This document shows positions 24,402 to 33,878 of a stretch of 59,100 nt of DNA, piece by piece (the first letter of the stretch is position 1; each line of letters opens with the position of its first letter). Made by a program: the position numbers and the translations under genes. The stretch spans positions 1-59,100 of the forward strand of contig CAMWSU010000007.1 of NCBI GenBank assembly GCA_947176965.1, read 5' to 3'. The notes under the pieces are model-generated. The model was not told where the DNA came from. It ran no database searches and saw only the letters and a list, made by a program, of their open reading frames with translations. Source of the stretch: an uncultured Lachnospiraceae bacterium. Its GTDB lineage: Bacteria; Bacillota; Clostridia; Lachnospirales; Lachnospiraceae.

Positions 24402-27188
24402 TTAATCCTTTTTAGATGCGAACGTTACTTTTAGAGACTGCTTGATCATGTTGGGAAGCACGTATTTCAGCTTATCCTCTGATTTTACCATCTCGGAGCA
24501 CTCCGGATGTTCTCTGTGAAGCGTAATGGCATCAAATACGCACTTTGTGGTGCAGACGCCGCAGCCGATGCACTTATTTGGATCGACAACGGACGCACCG
24601 CATCCTAAGCAGCGGGAAGTTTCCGCCTTCACCTGTTCTTCGGTCAGCGTGTGGGAGAGATCCCGGAAGGACTGCGCCTGTGCTTCCTCCGCCCGTTCCG
24701 GCCGCTGTCTGTCGGTATTGTCGTAGCTTGCGACCAGAATATCCTCTTTATCCAGTTCGATAAAATCTCTCCGGTTTCTTCCGATGGTCAGCGTACAATG
24801 CTCATGCACAAAGCGGTGAAGGGAAATCGCTCCCTCCCGTCCTGCTGCAATGGCATCTATGGCAAACTTAGGACCCGTATAAACATCGCCGCCCACAAAA
24901 ATATCCGGTTCAGCAGTCTGATAAGTCAGCTTATTGGCAATCGCTCCTCCGTTAGGACGAAGCTCTACTTTTGTGCCCTTCAAAAGGTCACCCCAGACAA
25001 TTCCCTGACCGACGCTGAAAATCACGCTGGAGCAGTTTATGGTCATGGTCTGTTCCTCGTCATAAAGCGGGGCAAAGCGATGGTTCTCGTCATAAACACG
25101 GGTGCATTTCTTGAAAACAACCCCTGTCACTTTCCCGTTCTCGGAGAGAATCTCTTTGGGACCCCATCCGTTGTTTATTATAATGTTTTCTTCGCTTGCC
25201 TCTAAGATCTCTTCCCGGCTTGCCGGCATCTCATCCCGGCTTTCCAGACAGACCATGGAAACCTTACCCTGTCCGCAGCGTGTACTCGTTCTTGCGGCAT
25301 CGATCGCAACATTGCCGCCGCCGATCACGATCACGTCTCCGCCAAGGTCAAAAGCCTCTTTCTTTCCGGCTTCTCTTAAAAATTCTACTGCGGTGTAAAC
25401 GCCCTGTGCATCTTCACCTGGTACGCCCGCTTTTCTTCCGCCCTGACAGCCGATTGCGATATAGAACCCCTTGTAGCCCTGTTCACGGAGCTGTTCCAGC
25501 GTAACATCTTTTCCTACCTCGACACCGCACTTGATCTCAACGCCCATGGCTTTGATCACGTCGATTTCCGCCGCGATCAGATCTTTTTCCAGCTTGTAGG
25601 AAGGAATTCCGTAGGTCAGCATACCGCCGGGTTTCTCATTTTTTTCAAAAACGGTCGGTTTGTAACCTTTCTCCGCCAGAAAATATGCGCAGGAAAGTCC
25701 GGCAGGTCCCGAACCGATGATGGCAATTTTTTCTTCAAAGCTGCCACGTAAGGAAGGAACGGTCGGCTTGGGAATATAACGGGTCTCGGCATTCAGATCC
25801 CGTTCTGCAATAAAGCGTTTTACCGCATCAATGGCGACAGCCTCGTCAATGGTTCCGCGTGTGCAGGCATCCTCGCAGCGGCGGTTACAGATCCGTCCGC
25901 AAATGGCGGGCAGGGGATTGTCTTTCTTGATGAGAGCCAATGCCTCCTCGTAACGTCCTTCCTTTGCAAGCTGCAAATAGCCCTGAATGGCAATGTGCGC
26001 AGGACAGGCCGTTTTACAGGGAGCGGTTCCGGTGTCGTGACAATTGATCCGGTTCACGTCTCTGTAGTTGTGGGTCCACATATGTTCGCCCCATTTTTTC
26101 TCATGGGGAAGCGGCATTTGAGGATAGGTTACCTCGCTGCCGTCTTTTTTGCAGAGCTTCTGTCCCAGCTTTACCGCTCCGGCAGGGCAGGCTTCCACGC
26201 ATTTGCCGCAGGCAACGCATTTTGACTTATCGACCTTCGCGACATAAGCGGAACGGGACATATTGGGTGTGTTGAAAAGCTGTGAAGTACGTAAGGCATA
26301 ACATACGTTCACGTTGCAGTTACAAATGGCAAAAATTTTATTGGCGCCGTCAATGTTCGTGATCTGGTGCACAAACCCGTTATCCTCGGCCTGTTTGAAA
26401 ATCGCAAGCGCTTCCTCTTTGGTTATGTAACGTCCGTCCTTCTGGGTCTCTACCACGTAGTCCGCCATATCGCCCACGGCAACACACCAGCCCTCCGGGT
26501 CGTCTCCGCAGCCCTCATCGTGATGCAGGCGGGAACGGCGGCAGGAACAGGGGCTTGCCGCATACTTGCCCTCATATTTTGACAGCCAGTAGGAAATGTG
26601 CTCCAGATCGATGGATTCGCTCTCCATCTCGATCGCTTTTTCCACGGGAATGACATGCATACCAATGCCGTTGCCGCCCGGACCTACAAAGGGTGTCACC
26701 TTCTCTAAGGGCAGTCTGGACATGTGCTCAAAGAACAGGGTAACCTCCGGATGTTCTTCCGTTATCCTGCTGTTCATGTTAAAAAATTCTCCGGATCCCG
26801 GCACAAACATGGGAAGTACATACTGTTTTTCATGCCGCTCGTTTTCCCAGTTGTACTCCAGGATTCCTTTTATCGACATCTGCTGAAGCTTTGGTTCCAG
26901 CTCCTGCTCGGGTATGCCGGTAAGCTTTACCATCTCCTGCAAGGTCCTCGGCTTCCGGACGCCCATTTTTAAGGCGATTTCCGCCTCCTCATCCGTCAGC
27001 ACGCCTGCAAGTCCCCAGTACTCCGGATCGTCCTGCGTGATCTTTTTTAGACCCAGTTTCTGGGGAATCCGGTCCGTGATCTTTTTTCCCAGCTTCTGAA
27101 TACTCTTGCGGGGAGGTTCACTGTGATCGGCCTTGTGCTCCGGATAAACGTAATCCGGATATAATTCTTTGTCCAATTCCTTCTTCAT
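24402..27188 (-). CDS. Multidomain Fe-S flavoprotein, GltD-like oxidoreductase fusion
   Basis: 928 residues. In order: a winged-helix-like region (about 60-125), a Cys-rich domain (SPCSCRR near 212-218 and CNCNVNVC near 289-296), a 4Fe-4S ferredoxin motif (CVACGKCVEACP 324-335), a glutamate-synthase-beta-like domain with N-terminal cysteines (391-442) and two dinucleotide-binding folds (GSGPAG 492-497; VIGGGNVAIDAART further on). It ends with ferredoxin cysteines (CLGCG, CIGCGVCTTKC). It probably moves electrons between NAD(P)H and a ferredoxin-type partner; the substrate is unknown. It is sandwiched between hypB and hypA. Confidence 0.85.
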   Translation of the reverse strand: MKKELDKELYPDYVYPEHKADHSEPPRKSIQKLGKKITDRIPQKLGLKKITQDDPEYWGLAGVLTDEEAEIALKMGVRKPRTLQEMVKLTGIPEQELEPKLQQMSIKGILEYNWENERHEKQYVLPMFVPGSGEFFNMNSRITEEHPEVTLFFEHMSRLPLEKVTPFVGPGGNGIGMHVIPVEKAIEMESESIDLEHISYWLSKYEGKYAASPCSCRRSRLHHDEGCGDDPEGWCVAVGDMADYVVETQKDGRYITKEEALAIFKQAEDNGFVHQITNIDGANKIFAICNCNVNVCYALRTSQLFNTPNMSRSAYVAKVDKSKCVACGKCVEACPAGAVKLGQKLCKKDGSEVTYPQMPLPHEKKWGEHMWTHNYRDVNRINCHDTGTAPCKTACPAHIAIQGYLQLAKEGRYEEALALIKKDNPLPAICGRICNRRCEDACTRGTIDEAVAIDAVKRFIAERDLNAETRYIPKPTVPSLRGSFEEKIAIIGSGPAGLSCAYFLAEKGYKPTVFEKNEKPGGMLTYGIPSYKLEKDLIAAEIDVIKAMGVEIKCGVEVGKDVTLEQLREQGYKGFYIAIGCQGGRKAGVPGEDAQGVYTAVEFLREAGKKEAFDLGGDVIVIGGGNVAIDAARTSTRCGQGKVSMVCLESRDEMPASREEILEASEENIIINNGWGPKEILSENGKVTGVVFKKCTRVYDENHRFAPLYDEEQTMTINCSSVIFSVGQGIVWGDLLKGTKVELRPNGGAIANKLTYQTAEPDIFVGGDVYTGPKFAIDAIAAGREGAISLHRFVHEHCTLTIGRNRRDFIELDKEDILVASYDNTDRQRPERAEEAQAQSFRDLSHTLTEEQVKAETSRCLGCGASVVDPNKCIGCGVCTTKCVFDAITLHREHPECSEMVKSEDKLKYVLPNMIKQSLKVTFASKKD

Positions 27189-27209
27189 ACCTTCCTCCTT
27201 TGTTTTATA

Positions 27210-27884
27210 TTATTCTGCTGCACGCCAGCTTTTGACCTCTTCAGCCAGCCATTTTGTCCATTCTGAAATTCCCTCACCTGTTTTGGCACATATGGGAATG
27301 ATTTTTGCATTCGGATTCCGCATCAGGATATATTCTCTGCATTTGTCCATGTCAAAATCAAAATAGGGCAGAACGTCTATTTTATTGATCAGCACCACGT
27401 CACAAATGGAAAACATCAGCGGATACTTCAGCGGTTTGTCATGTCCTTCCGGGACGGACAGAATCATCACATTCTTCGATGCTCCGGTATCAAATTCCGC
27501 AGGGCAGACCAGATTCCCGACATTTTCAAGGATTGCCAGCTCGACATCCTCCACCTTCAGTCCGTCAAGTCCCTGTCTGGTCATTTCGGCATCCAGATGA
27601 CACATGCCTCCCGTGTGAAGCTGGATCACTTTGGCGCCGGATTTTTGAATCGTTCTCGCATCCACATCCGAATCAATGTCGGCTTCCATGACGCCGATTT
27701 TGAAGGTATCCCTCATCGCCTCGATGGTCCGCATCAGGGTAGTGGTTTTTCCTGCACCCGGGGAAGACATGAGATTCAACAGAAAGATTCCTTTTTGCTT
27801 CAATTCCTGTCTGAGATCAGCAGCTTGTTTGTCGTTGTCGGCAAAGACACTTTGCTTGATTTCCAAAACTCTTACTTCTTTCAT
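27210..27884 (-). CDS. hypB: Hydrogenase nickel incorporation GTPase HypB
   Basis: 224 residues, SIMIBI-class GTPase. P-loop SSPGAGKTTTL, metal-binding GGMCHLD, the ENVGNLVCP switch and NKID base-recognition motif are all intact. There is no histidine-rich N-terminal nickel store. It is the first gene of the operon, with promoter at 27941-27970, and works with HypA in nickel insertion. Confidence 0.95.
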   Translation of the reverse strand: MKEVRVLEIKQSVFADNDKQAADLRQELKQKGIFLLNLMSSPGAGKTTTLMRTIEAMRDTFKIGVMEADIDSDVDARTIQKSGAKVIQLHTGGMCHLDAEMTRQGLDGLKVEDVELAILENVGNLVCPAEFDTGASKNVMILSVPEGHDKPLKYPLMFSICDVVLINKIDVLPYFDFDMDKCREYILMRNPNAKIIPICAKTGEGISEWTKWLAEEVKSWRAAE

Positions 27885-27940
27885 CGTGGCACCTCATCCC
27901 ATGCTTTCAGGTTACTGTTTTTACTGTTTTCTATAGCTCT

Positions 27941-27970
27941 ATTTTAACACCGCAGGCAGGGGAGCGTCAA
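27941..27970 (-). promoter_or_regulatory. Promoter of the hypB operon
   Basis: On the minus strand TTGACG (27970-27965), 18-bp spacer, TAAAAT (27946-27941). Confidence 0.6.
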
Positions 27971-28040
27971 TCAATGTTTAGCGTTTGTTTGGGTTCCGGA
28001 TATGCTGTATGATAACATGCAAAGTGGTGCTTTTCAGATA

Positions 28041-28087
28041 TAAAAAAATCAGAAAGTGTAAAGTGTCCTGCACTTTATACTTTCTGA
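28041..28087 (-). terminator. Terminator of the flavin gene cluster
   Basis: TCAGAAAGTATAAAGTG and its complement (28071-28087 with 28049-28065) form a 17-bp stem with one mismatch. A run of T follows on the minus strand. Confidence 0.88.
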
Positions 28088-28145
28088 CTCTTCACTTATG
28101 AGCGATATCGCTCTGTTTTCTCCACATGGGGAGCATGCTTTATAA

Positions 28146-28562
28146 TCAAAATTCATACCGCGTGCCATGCGAGAATAGCAGACCGTCCGTTAATTCGATG
28201 CATAGAATGATGGTATTTTCGTCTTCAAAATTGTTATGTCCGTTATTGATCCATTCCGCGAAAGCGATTTTCAACTTTTCCGCAATGATCTGATTTTCTT
28301 GTTTTCCGAAATAACCCAGATTGATGCCTGTTCCGTGCGCGGTAAACCAATCACCGGCAATCGCGACGGTGGGATTCGTTTTGATGTGCCTCATTTTAGT
28401 GGAAAGCGCATGCGTGATGATATAAAATGCGCCATCCTCATAATAGGCGTTCACATTCCGAACATACGGAATCCCCTGATCTGTCGTTGCAAGGGCAATG
28501 ATGCTGTCTTTTCCGAAACGCTCGATCATAATCTTTTCTGCTTCTTTGCATGGTTTTTTCAT
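28146..28562 (-). CDS. Pyridoxamine 5'-phosphate oxidase-like flavoprotein
   Basis: 138 residues from the ATG at 28562 (GAAAGGA upstream; the frame opens at 28673). It has the split-barrel FMN-binding fold of the PNPOx-like family: IIALATTDQGIPYVRNVNAYYEDGAFYIITH, MRHIKTNPTVAIAGDWF. Its exact substrate is unknown. It is the last of three co-directional flavin-related genes. Confidence 0.82.
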   Translation of the reverse strand: MKKPCKEAEKIMIERFGKDSIIALATTDQGIPYVRNVNAYYEDGAFYIITHALSTKMRHIKTNPTVAIAGDWFTAHGTGINLGYFGKQENQIIAEKLKIAFAEWINNGHNNFEDENTIILCIELTDGLLFSHGTRYEF

Positions 28563-28590
28563 AAAAGATTTGTCCTTTCCCCGATAGCTG

Positions 28591-29154
28591 TTATGCTTCC
28601 CTGTAGAAATCCCCGATTGCTCCGAGATACGTTCCGATGGAGTGGTAATTTCCGGAATAAATGACCGGATCAAATTGTGTCAGGTCAATGCCCCGGGAGT
28701 CTACATCGATTCGCTCGTCCACCTGTACATTTTTCACTCTGCAGAAAAATGTATCCGACTGATCGGTGGTGACGGTTTGCCATACTTCACATTCACACAC
28801 CCAGGGGCTTTGGTCGAGGGTGGGGGCGTTCACACAAGCCGCTTTGCTATAAGGATAGGGCAGCTTATCTTTTACGCCGTCCCATCCGGAGGTTTGGCCG
28901 AAATAATCCATCAATTGCAACATATCCGTACTGACCAGATTGATACTGAGCTGCTTTGTCCTTTTCACATTTTGTTTCGTCTTTTTTGTGCCATACATAC
29001 TGATCACAATGAGATAATCACCGTCTTTTTCACAGGTTTTACTCACCCAGGTGATCGGTGCAAAATCGGGTGTTTCATCTTCGTGATAGGTGCCGATAAT
29101 AAATGCCGGCTGCACGATCATTTCGTGCTGTGTGCCGATGGATTTTCTTTTCAT
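28591..29154 (-). CDS. Flavin reductase-like FMN-binding protein
   Basis: 187 residues from the ATG at 29154 with GAAAGGA upstream. It matches the flavin reductase-like FMN-binding split barrel family (PAFIIGTYHEDETPDFAPITWVS, KQLSINLVSTDMLQLMDYFG). Such proteins reduce or carry flavin. It lies between a PNPOx-like gene and an HTH-PNPOx fusion, with tight spacing, indicating one operon. Confidence 0.82.
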   Translation of the reverse strand: MKRKSIGTQHEMIVQPAFIIGTYHEDETPDFAPITWVSKTCEKDGDYLIVISMYGTKKTKQNVKRTKQLSINLVSTDMLQLMDYFGQTSGWDGVKDKLPYPYSKAACVNAPTLDQSPWVCECEVWQTVTTDQSDTFFCRVKNVQVDERIDVDSRGIDLTQFDPVIYSGNYHSIGTYLGAIGDFYREA

Positions 29155-29173
29155 AGTTTTACCATTCCTTTCG

Positions 29174-29773
29174 TTATGTGATACTGACATACTCGATCAT
29201 CACCTTAAAAATAATAAAGAAAATCTCATCGTGATCAATATATTCCTGTTTGATCATCGGATAAATAAGCTCCATTTCTTCTTTGATCTGATTGGAGCTT
29301 TCCACTGCCATTTTACCGGTGATCCGAATCCATTTGCGCGTATTTAGATTGTAGCTCGCCAACTCAACAAACGGATTGTTGAGTAATTCTGAATAAACTT
29401 TTTTCCGCTTGTCTGTAGCGATAAACAGATTTGTAGCATTAGAATAAATCATTCCCATAGGTCTTAACTTCGGCTGCCCGTCTACAGAGGTAGCAAGAAA
29501 AAAGTATCCGCATTCACGGATAAACTGGCAACAGTCATTCGCAGATATTTCCACATCATGGATAGGGTCTTCCTGCATATCATCCTTTAATAAAAAATCA
29601 ATACTGCATTCTAACAGGCGGCTTAATTTGATCAGTTTTTCTGTTTCCGGAAACGCCATATCCATTTCCCATCTCGACACGGACTGACGGGATACGTTTA
29701 GAATTTCTGACAACTGCTCCTGTGTAATGCTTTTTCTTTTGCGCAAGATTGTCAGTTTTTCCCCCATTGTCAT
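29174..29773 (-). CDS. XRE helix-turn-helix fused to PNPOx-like domain
   Basis: 199 residues from the ATG at 29773 after AAAGGAG. Residues 4-60 are an XRE HTH (SITQEQLSEILNVSRQSVSRWE). Residues 75-199 are a PNPOx-like split barrel (CGYFFLATSVDGQPKLRPMG, LFIATDKRKKVYSELLNNP). It heads the flavoprotein operon and could be a flavin- or redox-responsive autoregulator; that role is inference. Confidence 0.82.
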   Translation of the reverse strand: MTMGEKLTILRKRKSITQEQLSEILNVSRQSVSRWEMDMAFPETEKLIKLSRLLECSIDFLLKDDMQEDPIHDVEISANDCCQFIRECGYFFLATSVDGQPKLRPMGMIYSNATNLFIATDKRKKVYSELLNNPFVELASYNLNTRKWIRITGKMAVESSNQIKEEMELIYPMIKQEYIDHDEIFFIIFKVMIEYVSIT

Positions 29774-29908
29774 AGGAACTCCTTTCTGTCCGGGACAGTG
29801 CAAAGATTTTCTTTTTGTGATCATTGTAAGTCTCTCCCGAAAAAAAGAAAAGTCCTTTTCGCGTGCACCATGTAAATTTTGGAGTGCGTTTTTGGGTATG
29901 GGAATGCT

Positions 29909-30778
29909 TTATTCATTTGTCAAATAAATATACGCATCCTCCAGCGTCACATGAGCCGGCCTGCAGGGAATCTTCGGTTTGAGCCTGCTTAAGATTCTCA
30001 TTTGGATGCCGCCCTCGGCATATTGTTTGGAAGAAACACGATATTTTTGCTCCAGACTCCGCGCTTCTGCGGGGTCCTTCACCATGCAGTCCCAGACGCA
30101 GCCGTCTGCATGATCAAGAAGCTCCTGTACGCTGCCCGCATACAGAAAATGTCCTTTTTTCATGACGGCAAGCTGATTACAGGTCGCCGCTAAGTCCTCC
30201 ACGACATGGGTGGAGAATAGGACCGTGCGGTTTTCTGAAAAATCGACTAAAAGATTACGGATACGAATACGCTCCTCCGGGTCTAAGCCGGTCGTCGGTT
30301 CGTCGATGATCAAAAACGCCGGTTCACTTAAGAGTGCCTGAATAAGGCCGACCCTCCGCTTCATGCCGCCTGAGAGCTGGCGCATTTTCTTTCTGCGGTG
30401 CTCCGTTAAGCTTGTTTTTTCTAAATAATACTGGATGCGCTCTTTGCAGAGTGGCTTTGGAATCCCCGCTAAATCTCCCAAGTATTCCAGACATTCCTGC
30501 ACGGTCAGGTTTGGATATAAGTCGATTTCCTGCGGCAGATAGCCGATCCGTTTTTGAATCTTGGCATAATTTTTTTCGTGGTACTGAATGCCGTCCAGCA
30601 TGACCGTGCCGGAGGTGGGCGCAAGAATGGTCGTCAGCACCCGCATCAGCGTTGTTTTGCCGGCACCGTTTTCACCGAGCAGGCCGAAAATCCCGCTCGG
30701 AATCTCTAAATTCGCGTGGTCGATCGCCGTTACTTTATTTTTGAATGTCACTGTCAGATCGTTTATTTGAATACTCAT
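29909..30778 (-). CDS. ABC transporter ATP-binding protein
   Basis: 289 residues from the ATG at 30778 (GGAGG upstream). Walker A GENGAGKTT (35-43), signature LSGGMKRR, Walker B FLIIDEPTTGLD. The C-terminal extension is typical of drug- or bacteriocin-export ATPases. It is the last of three ABC genes downstream of a two-component system; the set resembles lantibiotic self-protection (LanFEG) or peptide-resistance exporters. Substrate unknown. Confidence 0.92.
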   Translation of the reverse strand: MSIQINDLTVTFKNKVTAIDHANLEIPSGIFGLLGENGAGKTTLMRVLTTILAPTSGTVMLDGIQYHEKNYAKIQKRIGYLPQEIDLYPNLTVQECLEYLGDLAGIPKPLCKERIQYYLEKTSLTEHRRKKMRQLSGGMKRRVGLIQALLSEPAFLIIDEPTTGLDPEERIRIRNLLVDFSENRTVLFSTHVVEDLAATCNQLAVMKKGHFLYAGSVQELLDHADGCVWDCMVKDPAEARSLEQKYRVSSKQYAEGGIQMRILSRLKPKIPCRPAHVTLEDAYIYLTNE

Positions 30779-30836
30779 AATGTTAGAATCCTCCATATTA
30801 TTTTTGCTTTATTAGGGAATTGTGGAACGCAAATCC

Positions 30837-31508
30837 CTATCCTCTTCTCTTTAACAGCTTTGGCAGGATCGCACACGCCGCGATGCAAAAAACAATGCAG
30901 ACGCCCTTTCCGGCAAGCCAGCTGAAATCGCCGCTGTTCTCGGCGTCCCGGAACGTATACGAAAAAATATTCCATGAACCGAGATGGCGGTCTCCGAAGG
31001 TGGAATTTGTGATAAGCCACAGGAGCAGGCATCCGCCGAACCCGAACCACAGGCTGCGGAACAGGCAGGCGAGGGTGTTGGACAGGATACCCCAAAAGCA
31101 GAGCGTTACCGCGACTGCCGCAAGGCATACGAAGAACTGCGTGATTTCATCGCCATTTCCCGTAGGCAGGACGCTTAATAAAATCGGTTTCTGGAACAAA
31201 AGGAACAATCCGTATCCCGCCGCCGCAAGCAGCAGCAGAAACAATTCCTGTATGAGCAATCTTGTGCCGACAGAGCAGATTCTTTTTTTCATCGGATATA
31301 GCCGTTCAATTTCCGAACGCCTGCTCGTAACCTCCTGCACATAGGTGTCCGCGCAGAACGCCGCCGCTAAAATCGCCATGGCGGGTTCTAACTTGCTCCC
31401 GATTTCGTAGCTTACCGATATGCCGCAGATCAGGCTCATGATCACGATAAAAAACAGGGCGTAGATAATTTTGGACAGGGGCAGGGCGATTTTGATCTCT
31501 TTACGCAT
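30837..31508 (-). CDS. ABC exporter permease subunit
   Basis: 223 residues from the ATG at 31508 with AAAGGAGG upstream; about six membrane segments, no motif beyond ABC-2-like topology. Its start overlaps the stop of the upstream permease by one base (TGATG), indicating translational coupling. It pairs with the 31508-32572 permease and the 29909 ATPase. Confidence 0.75.
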   Translation of the reverse strand: MRKEIKIALPLSKIIYALFFIVIMSLICGISVSYEIGSKLEPAMAILAAAFCADTYVQEVTSRRSEIERLYPMKKRICSVGTRLLIQELFLLLLAAAGYGLFLLFQKPILLSVLPTGNGDEITQFFVCLAAVAVTLCFWGILSNTLACLFRSLWFGFGGCLLLWLITNSTFGDRHLGSWNIFSYTFRDAENSGDFSWLAGKGVCIVFCIAACAILPKLLKRRG

Positions 31509-32572
31509 CACATCCGCCTCCTTTGCCAAAGCCATATGGAAATGAAAGTGATCAAAGCGGAGGCCATGATCAAAAAGCTCTGATTAAGCATCGCCATCGG
31601 GGGCGGCGCCGTGTCAAAAAAATGTTCGGGAAACCGTACCATGATTGCCAGTGCTCTCCCGTAATAGCCGTTCAGCCCCTCTGCATTTCTGCTGCCCATA
31701 TTGGAATACACGATCAAGAGAATGAGGAGCGGCGCCCCCGGAAGCGGATTTTTGAACAGCAGGGCGATCAGCGTGTAGATGCAGATGATCACGAGCATAT
31801 TCGGCAAAATATACAGGCAGGTTGCAGCGATAAAATCAAACAGCCGCACCGTAAATCCGCTGCCGCTTGTGCAGATCAGGCAGAGCGCCCAAAATACCAG
31901 ATTCAGGATGGCGAGCGTGATCAGGCAGACTGAAAATCCGCCGAGGATCTTGCCGAGTACATAGTTTGCCGCGCTGACGGGTTTGGTATGGAGAAGCTCA
32001 TAGGTGTGTTTTCTCGTATCCTGTAAAAATAAGACGGACAGCATGACTGTTGCGAAAAATCCCATGAACAATCCCGCAAAATCCGCGAATTTTCTTGAAA
32101 AATAATAGGAGAAGGGTTTGCGTTCCAACACCTGTGCAAGGTAGGCATTGATCTCGTCAGCCGTTCCTTTCTTGAAAGCCGTCATCTGGTAACTGTGAAT
32201 GGCACCGACATAACGGTATTGCTGTTCCAGATAGTCACAGGCTTCGACGATGTCCATCCCTTTTATTTCGTCGATGGCGGCGTCTGCCTCCGCCGGGGGC
32301 ATTTCCATAATTTGGGTGAACAGCTCCCGGATACTTTCTTCAAAAAAATACTGTCGTTCCGCCGGGGTTGACGGCACATAGCCCTCATAAATTTCTCCTG
32401 CATGAATCGTTTCCGGATAATCGTTTTCGATCGTTTCTCCCGGTTCGAGATAGTGGATGTCGAGATAGGGACTGACGCACGAATAGACGCCAAAGATCAC
32501 GATTCCGACCCCGATCCAGAACAGAGGATGCTTTACGTAGTTTTTGATTTCTCTTTTTAAGATTGCGAGCAT
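31508..32572 (-). CDS. ABC-2 type permease with large extracytoplasmic domain
   Basis: 354 residues from the ATG at 32572 with AAAGGAGG; the frame opens at 32695 but that extension overlaps the kinase end. One N-terminal membrane segment (18-38), a roughly 130-residue external domain and then about five membrane segments. It is the first of the three ABC genes, separated from the histidine kinase by a terminator-like hairpin. Confidence 0.78.
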   Translation of the reverse strand: MLAILKREIKNYVKHPLFWIGVGIVIFGVYSCVSPYLDIHYLEPGETIENDYPETIHAGEIYEGYVPSTPAERQYFFEESIRELFTQIMEMPPAEADAAIDEIKGMDIVEACDYLEQQYRYVGAIHSYQMTAFKKGTADEINAYLAQVLERKPFSYYFSRKFADFAGLFMGFFATVMLSVLFLQDTRKHTYELLHTKPVSAANYVLGKILGGFSVCLITLAILNLVFWALCLICTSGSGFTVRLFDFIAATCLYILPNMLVIICIYTLIALLFKNPLPGAPLLILLIVYSNMGSRNAEGLNGYYGRALAIMVRFPEHFFDTAPPPMAMLNQSFLIMASALITFISIWLWQRRRM

Positions 32573-32641
32573 GTGATTCTGCCTCCTTTTTGATGGTAAG
32601 ATCAGGATACACGGCAAATCACAATGAAAAAGCAATGGAGT

Positions 32642-32670
32642 AAAAAAACCGGACCGCTTACGCGATCCGG
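32642..32670 (-). terminator. Intrinsic terminator between kinase and ABC genes
   Basis: On the minus strand CCGGATCGCG, loop TAA, GCGGTCCGG then TTTTTTT. It overlaps the kinase stop codon. It would limit read-through from the two-component genes into the exporter, suggesting a separate or regulated ABC promoter. Confidence 0.8.
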
Positions 32671-33878
32671 CAAAATATGGCGGTGACACAAGCACCGCTT
32701 TGTTTTTGATTTCCTATTAGAAGTCTGCCTCCATGTTTTTCGCAATACAGCCTGCTGATATACATGCCCATTCCGGCGTGCTTTAAGCTGTCCTTCGCGT
32801 TCTGTTGATAAAAGGCTTTCGTCACGTCCGCGGTGTTGTCCGGGAATCCGTTTCCGTCGTCCGTCACGCAGATCCGGCATTCCGAGCCGGTCACGAAGAA
32901 GGTGAGCGTCACTTCCTTTTTGGCATGGCGCAGGGCGTTTGACAGCAGGTTTTCCGTGACTTCCAAAATAATTTCCCGGTCGCCGCGGAACACTTCCGCA
33001 GTAGGCGCAGCTTGCAGCGTGATCTGCCTGCCGGCCTCTTTTTCCAAAATATGACATTCCGCGAGGAGATCTGCGTGCAATTGCTCCGCCGTGATCTCGC
33101 AAGAAAGCAGTTCCCGTTTTTCCAGGCTGCTCAGCTTCCGCATGGTCTCCACAAACGCATCCATGCGGTCAAGCTGTTTTCCGCATTCCGCAAGCATCTC
33201 CATGGCTCTTTTTGCATCAATTGTCTCGTCCGGAAGATAGTCCGTCAGCATTTCGTGGTATCCTTTTAAAACGGAAAGCGGGGAACGGAGGTCGTGCGAG
33301 ATCGCCGCGCGGAGCGCACGTTCCTCCTCCAGACTCCGCCATAGCCGGATGTTATTTTCATAAAGCTGCGCCCGCATCTGCTCAAATTCCCGGCACAGCC
33401 GCCCCATTTCGTCTTTGTTTTCGTAAGTAATATGAAAACAAAGATTGTTTTGGGAGATATTTTGGGACGCCAGCTCCAGCTCCGCGATCGGGTGCTTTAA
33501 TTTGTTCCGATAAAAAAGAAACACGGTGACGCAGCTTCCGGCCACGGATAAAACGAGCACGGAATAGGTCTCCAAAAAATCACAAAGCTCGTTCACATGG
33601 CGCTCATGGGGGGTCATTTCGGAGGAGGAAGGTCTTACGATACCCGTCAGATACTCCGCGCCGCCCGCGTTTATGAGTTCGAAGTATTTGTCATAGTCCA
33701 TATACCTCCGCCAGATGCTCATCTGTGTATGCCAGGCGAGCACGGAAATCCATGCGGACAGTGAAAAGCTGCAGATCAGGCTGACTGTCATATATAAAAG
33801 AATTGTTTTTCTGATCGAAAGGTTTCTTATTTTAATTGAAAAGTTTCTTATTTTATCCATCGGTATCCCATCCCCCAT
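32658..33878 (-). CDS. Sensor histidine kinase
   Basis: Up to 406 residues; an alternative ATG at 33860 starts MDKIRN. Two membrane segments (about 25-47 and 105-123) flank a short external loop, then HAMP (124-178), HisKA with the phospho-acceptor in AISHDLRSP (H195) and a HATPase domain (NLLSNALRHA, DDGNGFP, GMGMYISR). Its start overlaps the response regulator gene's end. The pair probably senses a cell-envelope stress or antimicrobial peptide and drives the adjacent ABC exporter. Confidence 0.93.
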   Translation of the reverse strand: MGDGIPMDKIRNFSIKIRNLSIRKTILLYMTVSLICSFSLSAWISVLAWHTQMSIWRRYMDYDKYFELINAGGAEYLTGIVRPSSSEMTPHERHVNELCDFLETYSVLVLSVAGSCVTVFLFYRNKLKHPIAELELASQNISQNNLCFHITYENKDEMGRLCREFEQMRAQLYENNIRLWRSLEEERALRAAISHDLRSPLSVLKGYHEMLTDYLPDETIDAKRAMEMLAECGKQLDRMDAFVETMRKLSSLEKRELLSCEITAEQLHADLLAECHILEKEAGRQITLQAAPTAEVFRGDREIILEVTENLLSNALRHAKKEVTLTFFVTGSECRICVTDDGNGFPDNTADVTKAFYQQNAKDSLKHAGMGMYISRLYCEKHGGRLLIGNQKQSGACVTAIFCRIA

